Origin: Saprospiraceae bacterium
Lineage (GTDB): Bacteria; Bacteroidota; Bacteroidia; Chitinophagales; Saprospiraceae
Reading direction: 5' to 3'
Length of the DNA: 33,308 bases
Assembly: GCA_027488935.1 (NCBI GenBank)
Contig: JAIYAP010000010.1
Location: forward strand, 1 to 33,308
A program made the position numbers and the translations under genes. A model generated the notes under the pieces. It was not told the DNA's origin, made no database searches, and was given only the letters and a program-made list of their open reading frames with translations. Shown in pieces: positions 1 to 8,728 of the stretch (position 1 is its first letter; the number at the start of each line of letters is the position of its first letter).

Positions 1-2834
1 CATACTTCAATTACCAAATCTTCGTATTCCCAGTTGATGGTGCAACCTACAGGTTCGCCAAATACATATGGGAAGCCTTGCAAGCCTTGACCTTCAATCC
101 ATTGTGGAGTTGGGTAAGCATTGTCTGTGCAAGAGAACGCTGGTGCGTCTACGTCATCATAGTCTGTTGGTGGAACCAAATCATCCAATGTTGGCAATTT
201 GTAGCTAATTTTCTGTGCGCAAGTAGAAGAGTTGCCTGATGCGTCAACTGCTGTCCATTTACGGGTTACTACTTTAGAGAAACCAGTTGCACAAGTACCA
301 GGTACTTCTGAATCGATGAAGGTCAATGTGAATGGACCACAAGCGTCAACAACTGGTTGTGCTGGTGCATTTACAGTAACTTCCAATCCTACGATTTCTA
401 CTACACCGTCATCACCGGCAACGTTGTCGGAGATGCGTACGCGCCAGATACCGCTTGCATTTTTACCGTCGAATGCAGTACCCAATACAGTTGGGCCAGA
501 TACACCCGGTGCAATTACACACTGAACTGGAGCACCTGCAACGTTCAATTGTGCGCAAAGCGTCAAGTTACCTGCACCTTCATCGTCGAATTTCAGGTCG
601 ATTGGGAATTCAGCACCCGCGCAACCTGTCAACGTAAATACATCAGCAGTAGAACCGTCTGGTGCAATTACAACGATGTCAAGGTCTGGCAACCAAGTGT
701 GGCCAGTCAATTTGATGATACAGTTTACGTCCAATACTGGTGTACCAGTTGGGATGTAGCTATAGTCAAAGTTGTAAGTCTGAATATCAGGGATAGCAGC
801 ACCTGCCTCACCGATTGGGTTGTTTGGCTTCTGGATCTGAACTTGAGCGCCAACGATTGCTGGTGCTGGCTCATTTACAGGAGAACCGTTACATGGGATG
901 ATCTGATCGCGACAAACCAATACTGGTGGCAATTTGTCTTCGAATTTGATGTTACCCCAGCATTTGTTATTTGTAGTTGGGTCGGTTACACGAACCTGGT
1001 AAGTTTTACCAACGTCGCCAGGACCTGCAATAGCAGGAACCCATGGGCCATTGCCAAATGGAGCAGTTTTGTCCAATTCAACGATGTAGTCGTCGTAGCA
1101 GCCATAAGGACCACCTTCCAAAATATCATCAGCGCCTACTACACCTGAACAGTTTTCGTCCAAAGAGAAGTAAACCAAATCATTACATACCAATTGTGTA
1201 ACTGGGTTCGGGAATTCCAAAACAGTTACAGTGAAGCAGCATGTAGCAGTATTGTTAAATACATCCGTTGCACGGAAGCAGTTGGTGGTAGTACCGCGTG
1301 GGAACGTTGCACCAGAAGGCAAACCAGCAGTTTGAACTGCGGTTGGCTGTGGAATCAACGCCTGGAATACTACAGAACCATTGAATACGCGTGGTGTGAA
1401 ACCAGCAATGAATAAACCGTTTGAAGCAGTACCTGCATTCAAGGTCAATGGACCGTTGGTGTAAGTCTGGTTAGCACCGTTACCGTTTGTATAGTTTGAG
1501 GAAGCTGTAAGTGTGCGCAAACCAAAACCGGTAGTAGAGTTCGGAGCCAAGGTGATGGTACCTGTAGTCAAAGGAGCATTGGTCAAAGTACCATTGCCAG
1601 GGAAAGCACCAGCGAATGGACCAGTTGTCGCATTTGCCTGACCAGCAAGGGTCCAGGCACCAGCATTGGCAGTGAAACCAACGGATGTACCCGCTTTACG
1701 ATAAACATCAACCAAAGTAGCAGCCGTGATATTTACACGGAAAGCAGAAATCACCAAAGGCGTGCTAGAGGTATTTACCAAATCAAAAAATACCATACCA
1801 CCTACCGCATTACCATTACCACTCGTAGTAATCGTATTCAAGGTAGTGATTGGTCCGTTAACAGCACAGTTATCAGAAGCAGATACACTGTAGTTATAAA
1901 CCGCATCACAAAGACCTGGATCCAGGTTGATGGTTACGTTACCTGGGCAAGTAACGGTAGGCGCTACCAAGTCATTAACAGTAACATTCTGAATTAAGAA
2001 TGCACCATTTGGCAGGCTGTAACGAATTACACTGTTACCAAGAGACAAAGAAACGTTGAACGTTGCACCTGGCGCTACTGTACCGAACAATACACCGTTA
2101 ACTTGCACGGTAACCAAAGTACCAGGAGCGCAAGAAGCGATTACCGCAGGCGCCGTGAATGCTTGGTTAGCAACACCGCAAATTGCAGGGTTTGTACCGT
2201 TCAGCACGATTGTAGCTAAAGAAGCAGGTACAAAGCCGCAAGGAGGTGAGAACGTGATAGACCAGTTCAACATAGTACCAACGTCGCCACCAGCGTCATC
2301 CAAAATAAGCAATTGCCAGGTACCGTTCTGACCAGCAGTGTAGCCCAAAAGGGTTGTAACGTTTGGAGTAACAGTAATACCACAAGTGCTTGCAAGCGTT
2401 GAACCTTCTGGTTTGAATTGGCCTGTAAACGGAGCAGCTCCAGCAGTGATATTTGTTGTTGCTGCATCTGTGAATACAGTATTGGTAAAGTTGTCACCAG
2501 CACCACCATTGTCGGTAGAAAGCTCGAGTACTTGACCGTTTGGTGCCAAAAGATAGATATCCAGGTCACCGTCAAAAGTGTGTGTAAAGTTGAGCAATAC
2601 AGATTCTACAATGTAGTTAGCAGGAACGCCCGCTACTGTATTGTTAAATCGAGTACCGCCTGTAGCGGCAGTTTGTGGTTCTACACCACAACCGCCCGTT
2701 CCCGTAGAGGGAATAGATGTGTTGCCCGCAGTGTTCACTGTGCTGCCGTTGAAAGTCTGGGCTGAAGCCACAGCAACTGTCATCACAACACACAAAACAG
2801 ACAACGAAATTGTTGAAAGTATCTTACTGATCAT
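1..2834 (-). CDS. Giant secreted HYR / P-domain protein (3' end off window)
   Basis: This frame is open from an ATG at 2834 to the window edge (944 codons, no stop), so the protein is partial at its C-terminus. It begins with a signal peptide of about 25 residues ending VAVASAQ. Residues about 70-190 form a proprotein-convertase P domain (FDGDLDIYLLAPNG, then NGTWQLLILDDAGGDVG near its end). A HYR domain starts near 285 (APTVTCPGNVTI, SASDNC) and resumes near 496 (QTAGLPSGATFP). Between them lie about 170 residues of a different Gly/Thr/Asn-rich domain. A second P domain lies at about 698-821 (LPDLDIVVIAPDG, ASGIWRVRISDN). No subtilisin-type catalytic domain is visible, so the P domains probably act as adhesive or calcium-binding modules. 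A T9SS sorting domain would be expected beyond the window. The substrate or partner is unknown. The large size and modular make-up suggest a cell-surface or released adhesin. Confidence 0.9.
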   Translation of the reverse strand, partial: MISKILSTISLSVLCVVMTVAVASAQTFNGSTVNTAGNTSIPSTGTGGCGVEPQTAATGGTRFNNTVAGVPANYIVESVLLNFTHTFDGDLDIYLLAPNGQVLELSTDNGGAGDNFTNTVFTDAATTNITAGAAPFTGQFKPEGSTLASTCGITVTPNVTTLLGYTAGQNGTWQLLILDDAGGDVGTMLNWSITFSPPCGFVPASLATIVLNGTNPAICGVANQAFTAPAVIASCAPGTLVTVQVNGVLFGTVAPGATFNVSLSLGNSVIRYSLPNGAFLIQNVTVNDLVAPTVTCPGNVTINLDPGLCDAVYNYSVSASDNCAVNGPITTLNTITTSGNGNAVGGMVFFDLVNTSSTPLVISAFRVNITAATLVDVYRKAGTSVGFTANAGAWTLAGQANATTGPFAGAFPGNGTLTNAPLTTGTITLAPNSTTGFGLRTLTASSNYTNGNGANQTYTNGPLTLNAGTASNGLFIAGFTPRVFNGSVVFQALIPQPTAVQTAGLPSGATFPRGTTTNCFRATDVFNNTATCCFTVTVLEFPNPVTQLVCNDLVYFSLDENCSGVVGADDILEGGPYGCYDDYIVELDKTAPFGNGPWVPAIAGPGDVGKTYQVRVTDPTTNNKCWGNIKFEDKLPPVLVCRDQIIPCNGSPVNEPAPAIVGAQVQIQKPNNPIGEAGAAIPDIQTYNFDYSYIPTGTPVLDVNCIIKLTGHTWLPDLDIVVIAPDGSTADVFTLTGCAGAEFPIDLKFDDEGAGNLTLCAQLNVAGAPVQCVIAPGVSGPTVLGTAFDGKNASGIWRVRISDNVAGDDGVVEIVGLEVTVNAPAQPVVDACGPFTLTFIDSEVPGTCATGFSKVVTRKWTAVDASGNSSTCAQKISYKLPTLDDLVPPTDYDDVDAPAFSCTDNAYPTPQWIEGQGLQGFPYVFGEPVGCTINWEYEDLVIEV

Positions 2835-2906
2835 AAGATTATGTTATTTGTAAATGTTAAAAAAATTGAAAATGATCTGGTTCATTGGTGTTTACAAGTG
2901 TTTAAA

Positions 2907-3338
2907 TTAAACACTCAACAAGCTAATCAAATTGCTGTAAATCAAATTCCACTCAGACTGATTTAAAGCAGAACCAACTGCGCCGTCCGTTCCAGGAGCA
3001 GGTGCATAGTGGTAAAATGCAGTGGTTGCAGCCACTGGCACGGCAAGACCACCTTCCAACAGAGTTTTAGTCTCTGCATAGATGGTGTACTTCATCTTCA
3101 AAGCAGGTGTGCCACCTGTAGAAGAAAGAATGGCATCCAAAGAGGCGATTTCAGCTTCTAAAGCTTGCAAAGACTCTGTAGATGTTTTCCAGTTTGCCAA
3201 AATCTTGATGTTGCTAGTGTTTGGTGAAACTGCTGTAAGCGCTTGCGCTTGCAGGTTTGAACCAAAAAACATTCCGAACAACAAGAAAGCCAAAGTCAGC
3301 AAAGAGGGCATTCCCAATTTAGCGAACATTTTTTTCAT
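2907..3338 (-). CDS. Small secreted protein of unknown function
   Basis: This is a 143-residue protein starting at the ATG at 3338. That start gives a clean signal peptide (MKKMFAKLGM, hydrophobic LLTLAFLLFGMFF, then SNLQAQA). A longer upstream frame exists but would bury the signal peptide behind 28 residues. The mature part is predicted to be mostly helical (STESLQALEAEIASLDAIL) followed by a short Ala/Pro-rich stretch and a C-terminal LNQSEWNLIYSNLISLLSV. No cysteines or recognisable enzyme motifs are seen. It lies 72 bases upstream of the giant HYR gene on the same strand, so the two may be co-transcribed and this protein may be an accessory of it; that link is inference from position only. 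Confidence 0.75.
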   Translation of the reverse strand: MKKMFAKLGMPSLLTLAFLLFGMFFGSNLQAQALTAVSPNTSNIKILANWKTSTESLQALEAEIASLDAILSSTGGTPALKMKYTIYAETKTLLEGGLAVPVAATTAFYHYAPAPGTDGAVGSALNQSEWNLIYSNLISLLSV

Positions 3339-3420
3339 GTTAATGAATTGTAATTGTGAAAAGGTTACGATGAATGAATAAAATTCTTTGAATGTGTTCT
3401 GTTGACTTGGACTCAAATGC

Positions 3421-3470
3421 AAAAAGCACTCACTGCAAGTAGATTGATCTACTTGCAGTGAGTGCTTTTT
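3421..3470. terminator. Near-perfect 50-base palindrome (strong hairpin, A/T flanks)
   Basis: The arms 3421-3444 and 3447-3470 are exact reverse complements (24 bp) around a 2-base centre. The outer five pairs are A/T, so the transcript of either strand ends in a run of T after a GC-containing stem, as in a bidirectional intrinsic terminator. It sits between two divergent genes (3338 leftward, 3879 rightward), where no known transcript needs ending. It could instead lie in the 5' leader of the small secreted protein gene or end a small RNA. Confidence 0.7.
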
Positions 3471-3828
3471 ACAGTACTAAAGGCGTACAAATTTGAATAC
3501 ATCAACTTTTCATGTGATTAAAAAAGTACAATCGGTTCATTGCTTGTGCCAATCAAACAATTTACCGGAAAATAAATCGCAAAAAACATGCCATAAATTG
3601 CAAAAAAACTATATCTTGGTAAAAAAATTATATATTTCGACCAAAACAGAAATTTCACAATGCAGCATGATTTTACTGACTGCTATGAGAAGCTAAGGTA
3701 ATTGATTCGTACTGCTTAGCAAGAAAATTAACAATATTTTCCTCATTTTTTGAAATGGAACAAAATTAAGTATTGGTAATCAAGCCCGTATGCGCTTAAA
3801 GTTTCTACCTGTTTTGAAACACCTTTTC

Positions 3829-3836
3829 TATCTTTG
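3829..3836 (+). promoter_or_regulatory. Bacteroidota -7 box TATCTTTG for the lipoprotein gene
   Basis: TATCTTTG matches the TAnnTTTG consensus exactly and lies 42 bases before the ATG at 3879. No TTG lies at the usual 17-23 base spacing. This box places the transcript start near 3840, which rules out the in-frame TTG at 3834 as the translation start. The stretch 3471-3828 is AT-rich and holds no convincing gene. Confidence 0.6.
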
Positions 3837-3878
3837 CCCCGCATTTTCCTTATTTTCACTTTCAAATACTTTCTTTCC

Positions 3879-4382
3879 ATGAAAAATACTTCACTCTTAC
3901 TGATCGCCTGCATGCTGTTCGTATTTGCCTGCCAAAACGACCCCAAGCCTGCGTCCACCCCGGAAACCCCAACCCCAAGTGCAAAAACAGGTGCCCCTAC
4001 CCCACAAATTGACCTGGGAGCACTTAATCAATCTGTTTCGGATGCCAAATCGAACCTGTCTGAAATTGATAAAGTCAATCAGGAAATTAGCAAACTGCCT
4101 GCAAGCGTGCAAAAGGCCAATAAAGCAATCATTGAATCAGTACGGGGTGAACTGGATGGCATCGAAGAAAAACAACGGATCATGTTGACCAGCCTGGAAA
4201 CTTTCGTAAAAGTGAACACACCTAGCACCTCAACAAACCTGGCAGATAAATCAACGGTAAGTGACAATCAAATCATTTCTGAAGCAGAAGTAAAAGATAT
4301 TCTTCAGTCGATCCCACAATACCGCGCAAATTGCGAAGCCGCGCTCCTACAAATTCAGGCACTCGCAAAAGGCCAACAGTAA
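3879..4382 (+). CDS. Small lipoprotein with a helical (coiled-coil-like) body
   Basis: This is a 167-residue protein. The start at the ATG at 3879 gives MKNTSLLLIACMLFVFAC, a lipoprotein signal with lipobox VFAC, so Cys18 is the predicted lipidated residue. A Pro/Thr-rich linker (residues about 22-45) follows, then a long helical part rich in Leu, Ile, Glu and Lys (SNLSEIDKVNQEISKL, GELDGIEEKQRIML) that looks like a coiled coil. A second helix closes the protein (EAEVKDILQSIPQYRANCEAAL). It is probably anchored in a membrane facing the periplasm. No family is recognised. Its stop codon is one base away from the stop of the convergent 4384-8100 gene, so neither has a separate terminator between them. 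Confidence 0.85.
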   Translation: MKNTSLLLIACMLFVFACQNDPKPASTPETPTPSAKTGAPTPQIDLGALNQSVSDAKSNLSEIDKVNQEISKLPASVQKANKAIIESVRGELDGIEEKQRIMLTSLETFVKVNTPSTSTNLADKSTVSDNQIISEAEVKDILQSIPQYRANCEAALLQIQALAKGQQ

Positions 4383-4383
4383 A

Positions 4384-7300
4384 TCAACGCTCCGGTTGAT
4401 ACAGTATTTTTCCTACCAAGGTATCACCTGATTCACTTACAATTTGGTACCACAACAAGCCCGCCGATGGTGGGCTTGTTGTTTTTATCGGCCATTCCTG
4501 CGTTCCCGATAAAAAGTCCCTGGTCTCCTGTAAACACAGCCGCCCCATAGCATCGTACAAAAACAATTGCAAGTTTTGCGGATGCGGCACTTCCATCTGA
4601 ATGACGGTGTGCGTTGAATAAGGATTCGGAATGGCCCCCAGCAACCGCAACGGATTGTTGCCCGCTTGCTTAGTGCCTGTTTGAAGCATCAAACTTGCCG
4701 TACCCGCTGGGTCATACCATTCTGCTGCAAACCGATCTGTTTGTATTTTTAAAAAATCATGGGTACTGGTTGGTTTTCTTGCCCGAATCTGCATGGACAA
4801 AGCAGCCTCCCCTATTCCCATCGGCGTGAGCGTATTATAACTTACACGCACGTGCCCGCCAGGATGCAAGGCTACATGCTCTGGCTGAAGTACGCCCGAC
4901 GGAAACACCCCATCCAATTGCACCAGCGCAGTATCTAATTCCAACTCGAATTGAAAACCATCCACCAGGGCTAAATCGGGCAACTGTAGCGTAAGCGTTT
5001 GAATATTGCCCGAACTCCAAACCTGTTCCTTTGTATACATCCAAACAGTATCCTGTGGTGCACGCGCCGTTGAAGGATCGGTGCTGTTGTTCATGTCGCC
5101 TACTTTTAAGCCAATAAAATCATTGCTTACCTGGTCGGCCTGTAAACTCGGAATTACAATTTCTTCCGGAAACCCTGCGGAGAACGGATTGTTTGGGTTT
5201 TCAAAAGTATAATCAGCCGGAATAAATCGCCAGGACGTAATACCCGGCACCGTGTCGTAAATACCCAAAATCAATTTCCGGAACTGCACGATATCGAACG
5301 TCGTCACCGAGCCCGATTTATTAGCATCGGCCGCAATCATCTTATAAGGGGAGGTCAAGGGTAAAACGCCCAGGATATGTTTTGAGATCAGTACTAAATC
5401 GAAGGTCGACAAGCCATTGAACCAATTGGCATTGTTATAAGGCCGGATACGGTATTGCGAGTCGGCCGCCATATCTTCGACCAGGAAATGCCCCGTCGTG
5501 TCACAATCCGACCAAACACTCAAGCCCGTTGAGATGACCTGAACTGGAAGACTGCGTACGGTATCCCCAAGCTCGGTCATGATTCCACCGCCTATTATAT
5601 AGGTGTCGCCCATGCCTGTGCCACAATACTGACTGGGATCCGTGATTTTTACAGAAGTCGTGCAAGTGGCTACATTGCCCGATAAATCGCCTACGGTTAG
5701 AATTACCTGGTTTGGTCCCAATTGGGCGCAACTAAAACTGGAGGGTGCAACAAATTTGCTCAAACTACCTGCTGTTGTACAAGCATCATTGCTACCGGCA
5801 TCTATATCGTTGGGCGTCAAAACCGCCGTTCCGCCACCAGACAAGGGCAAAGTAACATTTGTTTTACACAAAGCATTGGGCTTGGTCTGATCCCGTACTT
5901 CAATACTTAATGTTTTTTGCGCCGAGTTTCCACAATCGTCGGTTGCGGTAAAAACAACCTGGTGGAGCCCAACCGGATACAATCCAGCCGCATTGGCGCC
6001 TTGGGCTGCTGCATATGGACTGTTGTGGATGATGGTAACCACCGTACTGCAATCAAGCGCTGTAGCAGCGGGCACATCAATATAGGCCTGACAAACGCCA
6101 GAACCCGTGGTGGCAACAATGGATGCCGGTAAGCTCAGGGCAGGGGCTTGTTGATCTACGATATCAATTGTTTGTGTGTTTTCCCAAATACCCGGAGACC
6201 CGATATTGCCCGTATAAATACAACCATCGATGACTTTCCAGGCCCGTAATATACGTTTGCAATAAGGCGCCGGGGCCGAAAATACCTGATCGATGTAGGT
6301 AATGGATAAAGGAGAACAAAATTGGCCGCCAATATTAGGACTTCCGGTATTGGCAGGCAACAAATCCTGCGGTCCTGCACACGCCTGCAACACCTTATTA
6401 TTGGGAAATTGAACGGTGACCGTACTAAGTGGCGCGATGGTAATTTGTTGGGTACAGGTGCGCACATTACCCGCATCATCGAGCGCGCGCCACACCCGTG
6501 CGAGGTTACCAATGTTACAAGCCCCCAAATTAAGTTGATTGGTAAAAAACAGGGTATCCAACCCACAATTATCGGAGGCCGTGGCTTGCCCGGTTAGGTT
6601 TAAATTGGTGTAATCCTGTTGGCAATTAAGGGTAAGGTTGGGCGGACATTGGAGATCGGGTTTAAGGAAATCCCGTACAGTCAGTGCTGTTTCACACAAA
6701 TTCGTATTTCCAGCGGCATCCGTAACTTTGAGGGTAAGGACTACAGGAACAATTTGATCGGCGCAGTTTAATGCTTGGGCATTGGCAAAACTGATCCCAT
6801 CGCGGCTCACCAACATGGTTACCGGGCCACAATTGTCGTTACTACCGCCATCCAACACGGCAGGGGTTGCATAAGCGACACCATTGGAAGAAAGCGATAT
6901 TTGCAAGGATGATTTGCAGATTGCCTGCGGAGGCGTATTATCAACTACGGTAACGCGCAAAGTGCCTGTGCTGCTATTGGCACAAGCATCGGTGGCCGTG
7001 TAGGTAACCAAATGTGTACCCAAAGGCACGGCATTAAAAGGGCCATACCCGCTTCCAAAAGCCCAAACAGGCGATACGGTCACGGTGGAGCAATTATCGG
7101 AAGTACTTGCGAGGGGTAAATTTACTACTCCAGTACAGGCAAAACCGGCGGTACCCACGGTAATATCGGCAGGAAGCACCAAATTAGGTGCTGTACTGTC
7201 TAAAACTTTGATGATTTGCAAGCGATTTGAAACTGAACCCGTACAAAAGTCGACTGCAGTCCAGGTGCGCAACAACGCAAAACCCGCAGGTGGACAAATC

Positions 7301-8100
7301 GCAAGGGGTTGATCGGCATAGGTTATCCCGATTTCGCAACCGCCAAATGCCCCCAACGCAACGCCATCCAGGCTAGGTTGTCCGGTAAGATTCAAATCTT
7401 CCGGGTTTTCACTACAATCCAGGGCTGGAAGTGAAATATTATCACGATTTGCAGGAAAGCTGATGGCGTTCAAAGCGATTTGCCGCGCCCATATTTTTTG
7501 GTTACAAATGCTGCTGTTGCCTGCCTCATCGGTAACGGTCCAAACGCGATCAATGCGTTTTTTTACCGCAACCCCATTTTGAAGGGTACCACAGCTCAAA
7601 TCGGTTTCCGTATCCATCCAATTGAGGCTCAAACTCGCCGTCGAGGTACAATTATCCGTGGCATTTGCACTTCCAATCAAAACCGGGTCAATATCCTGAC
7701 CGCACCAGATCCATATATCCGGACAGGTGGCGGTGGGTGGCAATAAATCCTGGAGCGTAATCGTGCTGTTGCAACTGTTCCCGGATTGGTTGTGTGTCAG
7801 GGTAGCGGTAATCGATTGGCCTATTTGTGTGCATTCAAGCGGATTGGGCAATGGATTACCGTAATTGTCATTTAATTCGACCGAAAGGGCACCCGGGCAC
7901 GAATTGCTTGCAGAAGGAGCAATCATTTGGGCGGTAACCAGGCCTGTTCCATTTTGATTGAGCGATATTTGGAGGGCAGGTTTACAAACAAGGCTACATT
8001 GCGCCGAGGCATAATGATCCAATCCTGCCCAAAAGAGCAAAACTAAAAGCAGGATCCCGAGCGGATGCCGCGTTTGGAAGCGCATGGATTTAAACGCCAT
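4384..8100 (-). CDS. Large T9SS-exported HYR-like repeat protein with dockerin-like pair
   Basis: This is a 1238-residue secreted protein. The signal peptide is near the N-terminus (GILLLVLLFWAGLDHYASAQ); the ATG at 8085 is an alternative start five codons in. From about 30 to 820 there are repeated Ig-like/HYR-type units with recurring elements such as PPTATCPD, SDNCG, TATDACANSS and VTDAAGNT. Paired cysteines suggest disulfides. A C-terminal region (about 890-945) has two dockerin-like halves (GLSTFDLVLISKHILG and DANKSGSVTTFDIVQFRKLI), calcium-loop-like segments known from dockerins. A cohesin-like beta region follows, then a T9SS type A sorting domain from about 1152 (IPNPYSTHTVIQM, LFLYDAMGRL, YQIVSESGDTLVGKI). 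It should cross the outer membrane by T9SS and be released or anchored. It has its own promoter box at 8185-8192. Its ligand is unknown. Confidence 0.92.
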   Translation of the reverse strand: MAFKSMRFQTRHPLGILLLVLLFWAGLDHYASAQCSLVCKPALQISLNQNGTGLVTAQMIAPSASNSCPGALSVELNDNYGNPLPNPLECTQIGQSITATLTHNQSGNSCNSTITLQDLLPPTATCPDIWIWCGQDIDPVLIGSANATDNCTSTASLSLNWMDTETDLSCGTLQNGVAVKKRIDRVWTVTDEAGNSSICNQKIWARQIALNAISFPANRDNISLPALDCSENPEDLNLTGQPSLDGVALGAFGGCEIGITYADQPLAICPPAGFALLRTWTAVDFCTGSVSNRLQIIKVLDSTAPNLVLPADITVGTAGFACTGVVNLPLASTSDNCSTVTVSPVWAFGSGYGPFNAVPLGTHLVTYTATDACANSSTGTLRVTVVDNTPPQAICKSSLQISLSSNGVAYATPAVLDGGSNDNCGPVTMLVSRDGISFANAQALNCADQIVPVVLTLKVTDAAGNTNLCETALTVRDFLKPDLQCPPNLTLNCQQDYTNLNLTGQATASDNCGLDTLFFTNQLNLGACNIGNLARVWRALDDAGNVRTCTQQITIAPLSTVTVQFPNNKVLQACAGPQDLLPANTGSPNIGGQFCSPLSITYIDQVFSAPAPYCKRILRAWKVIDGCIYTGNIGSPGIWENTQTIDIVDQQAPALSLPASIVATTGSGVCQAYIDVPAATALDCSTVVTIIHNSPYAAAQGANAAGLYPVGLHQVVFTATDDCGNSAQKTLSIEVRDQTKPNALCKTNVTLPLSGGGTAVLTPNDIDAGSNDACTTAGSLSKFVAPSSFSCAQLGPNQVILTVGDLSGNVATCTTSVKITDPSQYCGTGMGDTYIIGGGIMTELGDTVRSLPVQVISTGLSVWSDCDTTGHFLVEDMAADSQYRIRPYNNANWFNGLSTFDLVLISKHILGVLPLTSPYKMIAADANKSGSVTTFDIVQFRKLILGIYDTVPGITSWRFIPADYTFENPNNPFSAGFPEEIVIPSLQADQVSNDFIGLKVGDMNNSTDPSTARAPQDTVWMYTKEQVWSSGNIQTLTLQLPDLALVDGFQFELELDTALVQLDGVFPSGVLQPEHVALHPGGHVRVSYNTLTPMGIGEAALSMQIRARKPTSTHDFLKIQTDRFAAEWYDPAGTASLMLQTGTKQAGNNPLRLLGAIPNPYSTHTVIQMEVPHPQNLQLFLYDAMGRLCLQETRDFLSGTQEWPIKTTSPPSAGLLWYQIVSESGDTLVGKILYQPER

Positions 8101-8184
8101 AGGGCAAAATGAACATTGATTAAAATAAATTGGGTGGCCTGAAATCGGTTAAAGGCGCAACAAGTATAATTGTAAGGTGTTTGA

Positions 8185-8192
8185 CAAATTTA
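8185..8192 (-). promoter_or_regulatory. -7 box TAAATTTG for the 4384-8100 gene
   Basis: On the minus strand TAAATTTG matches TAnnTTTG exactly, giving a leader of roughly 80-95 bases. A second, weaker box (TATACTTG, 7 of 8) lies closer at 8161-8168. No clear -33 TTG is seen for either. Confidence 0.4.
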
Positions 8193-8229
8193 ATGCCATA
8201 TTTGGTTAAAAATTTTAACATGTAGATGC

Positions 8230-8721
8230 TTAAACAATTTCCCCATTGGCCATGATTTCGTATTCGTAGGTACGCGAACTGGTTGGATCAAATACTTCCT
8301 TGTTGTGGCTGGCATTTGCTAGGCCTTCCCCAATAAAAATCACCCAGTCTTCATCTATGGTTGCAACGGCCCGGTTGATTTTGCCGTCGATTACTTTGGT
8401 GAACGCGATTACTTTTCGGCTGATGAGCTGTCCTTTGTCGGTATAGGTGGCAAGTACGTATTCGTACGCCAGCAAATCGGCTTTCCACCATACCAGCGCT
8501 ATAAATTGCTCGGTTTGGTCAATCGCGAAACAGGGTATATACTCTACAAGTTCTTCATTTTCAAGCGTTGCTTCTTCAGTAGGCAGGATAAACTGCTCGA
8601 TCATATCCAGCGGAAACTGTTCGTTTTCCAGGCTAAACACATGATGGGTTTCTTCGCCCAGGGTAGCGGGCATGGGTATAATTGGAAATTTTGCAACAAA
8701 TTCGTGAAATGCGTAGGCCAT
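8230..8721 (-). CDS. Conserved-looking protein of unknown function, downstream of fabD
   Basis: This is a 163-residue acidic, soluble protein with no signal peptide or membrane segment. The sequence alternates short beta-like strands (QFIALVWWKADLLAYEYVLATY, DEDWVIFIGEGLA) and reads as a single compact beta-rich domain; no catalytic motif is evident. It starts 7 bases after the fabD stop on the same strand, so it is almost certainly translated from the fabD transcript. I do not recognise the family. Position next to fabD does not prove a role in lipid synthesis. Confidence 0.82.
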   Translation of the reverse strand: MAYAFHEFVAKFPIIPMPATLGEETHHVFSLENEQFPLDMIEQFILPTEEATLENEELVEYIPCFAIDQTEQFIALVWWKADLLAYEYVLATYTDKGQLISRKVIAFTKVIDGKINRAVATIDEDWVIFIGEGLANASHNKEVFDPTSSRTYEYEIMANGEIV

Positions 8722-8728
8722 AATGGTA

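Noticed and set aside
357-1148. Long open frame (263 codons) on the plus strand inside the giant HYR gene
   Set aside because: It is antisense to a frame open for 944 codons with clear domains; its own translation is rich in Trp and Cys with no recognisable structure.
3493-3696. 67-codon plus-strand frame in the spacer between the palindrome and the lipoprotein gene
   Set aside because: AT-rich, low-complexity translation, no start context, no promoter box close upstream and no family.
6156-6566. 136-codon frame overlapping the 4384-8100 gene on the same strand
   Set aside because: The overlapping gene has continuous repeats and a sorting domain; this frame shows no domain.
8205-8219. Short perfect AT palindrome (GTTAAAAATTTTAAC)
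   Set aside because: It is short, only A/T apart from the ends, and expected by chance in this AT-rich spacer.
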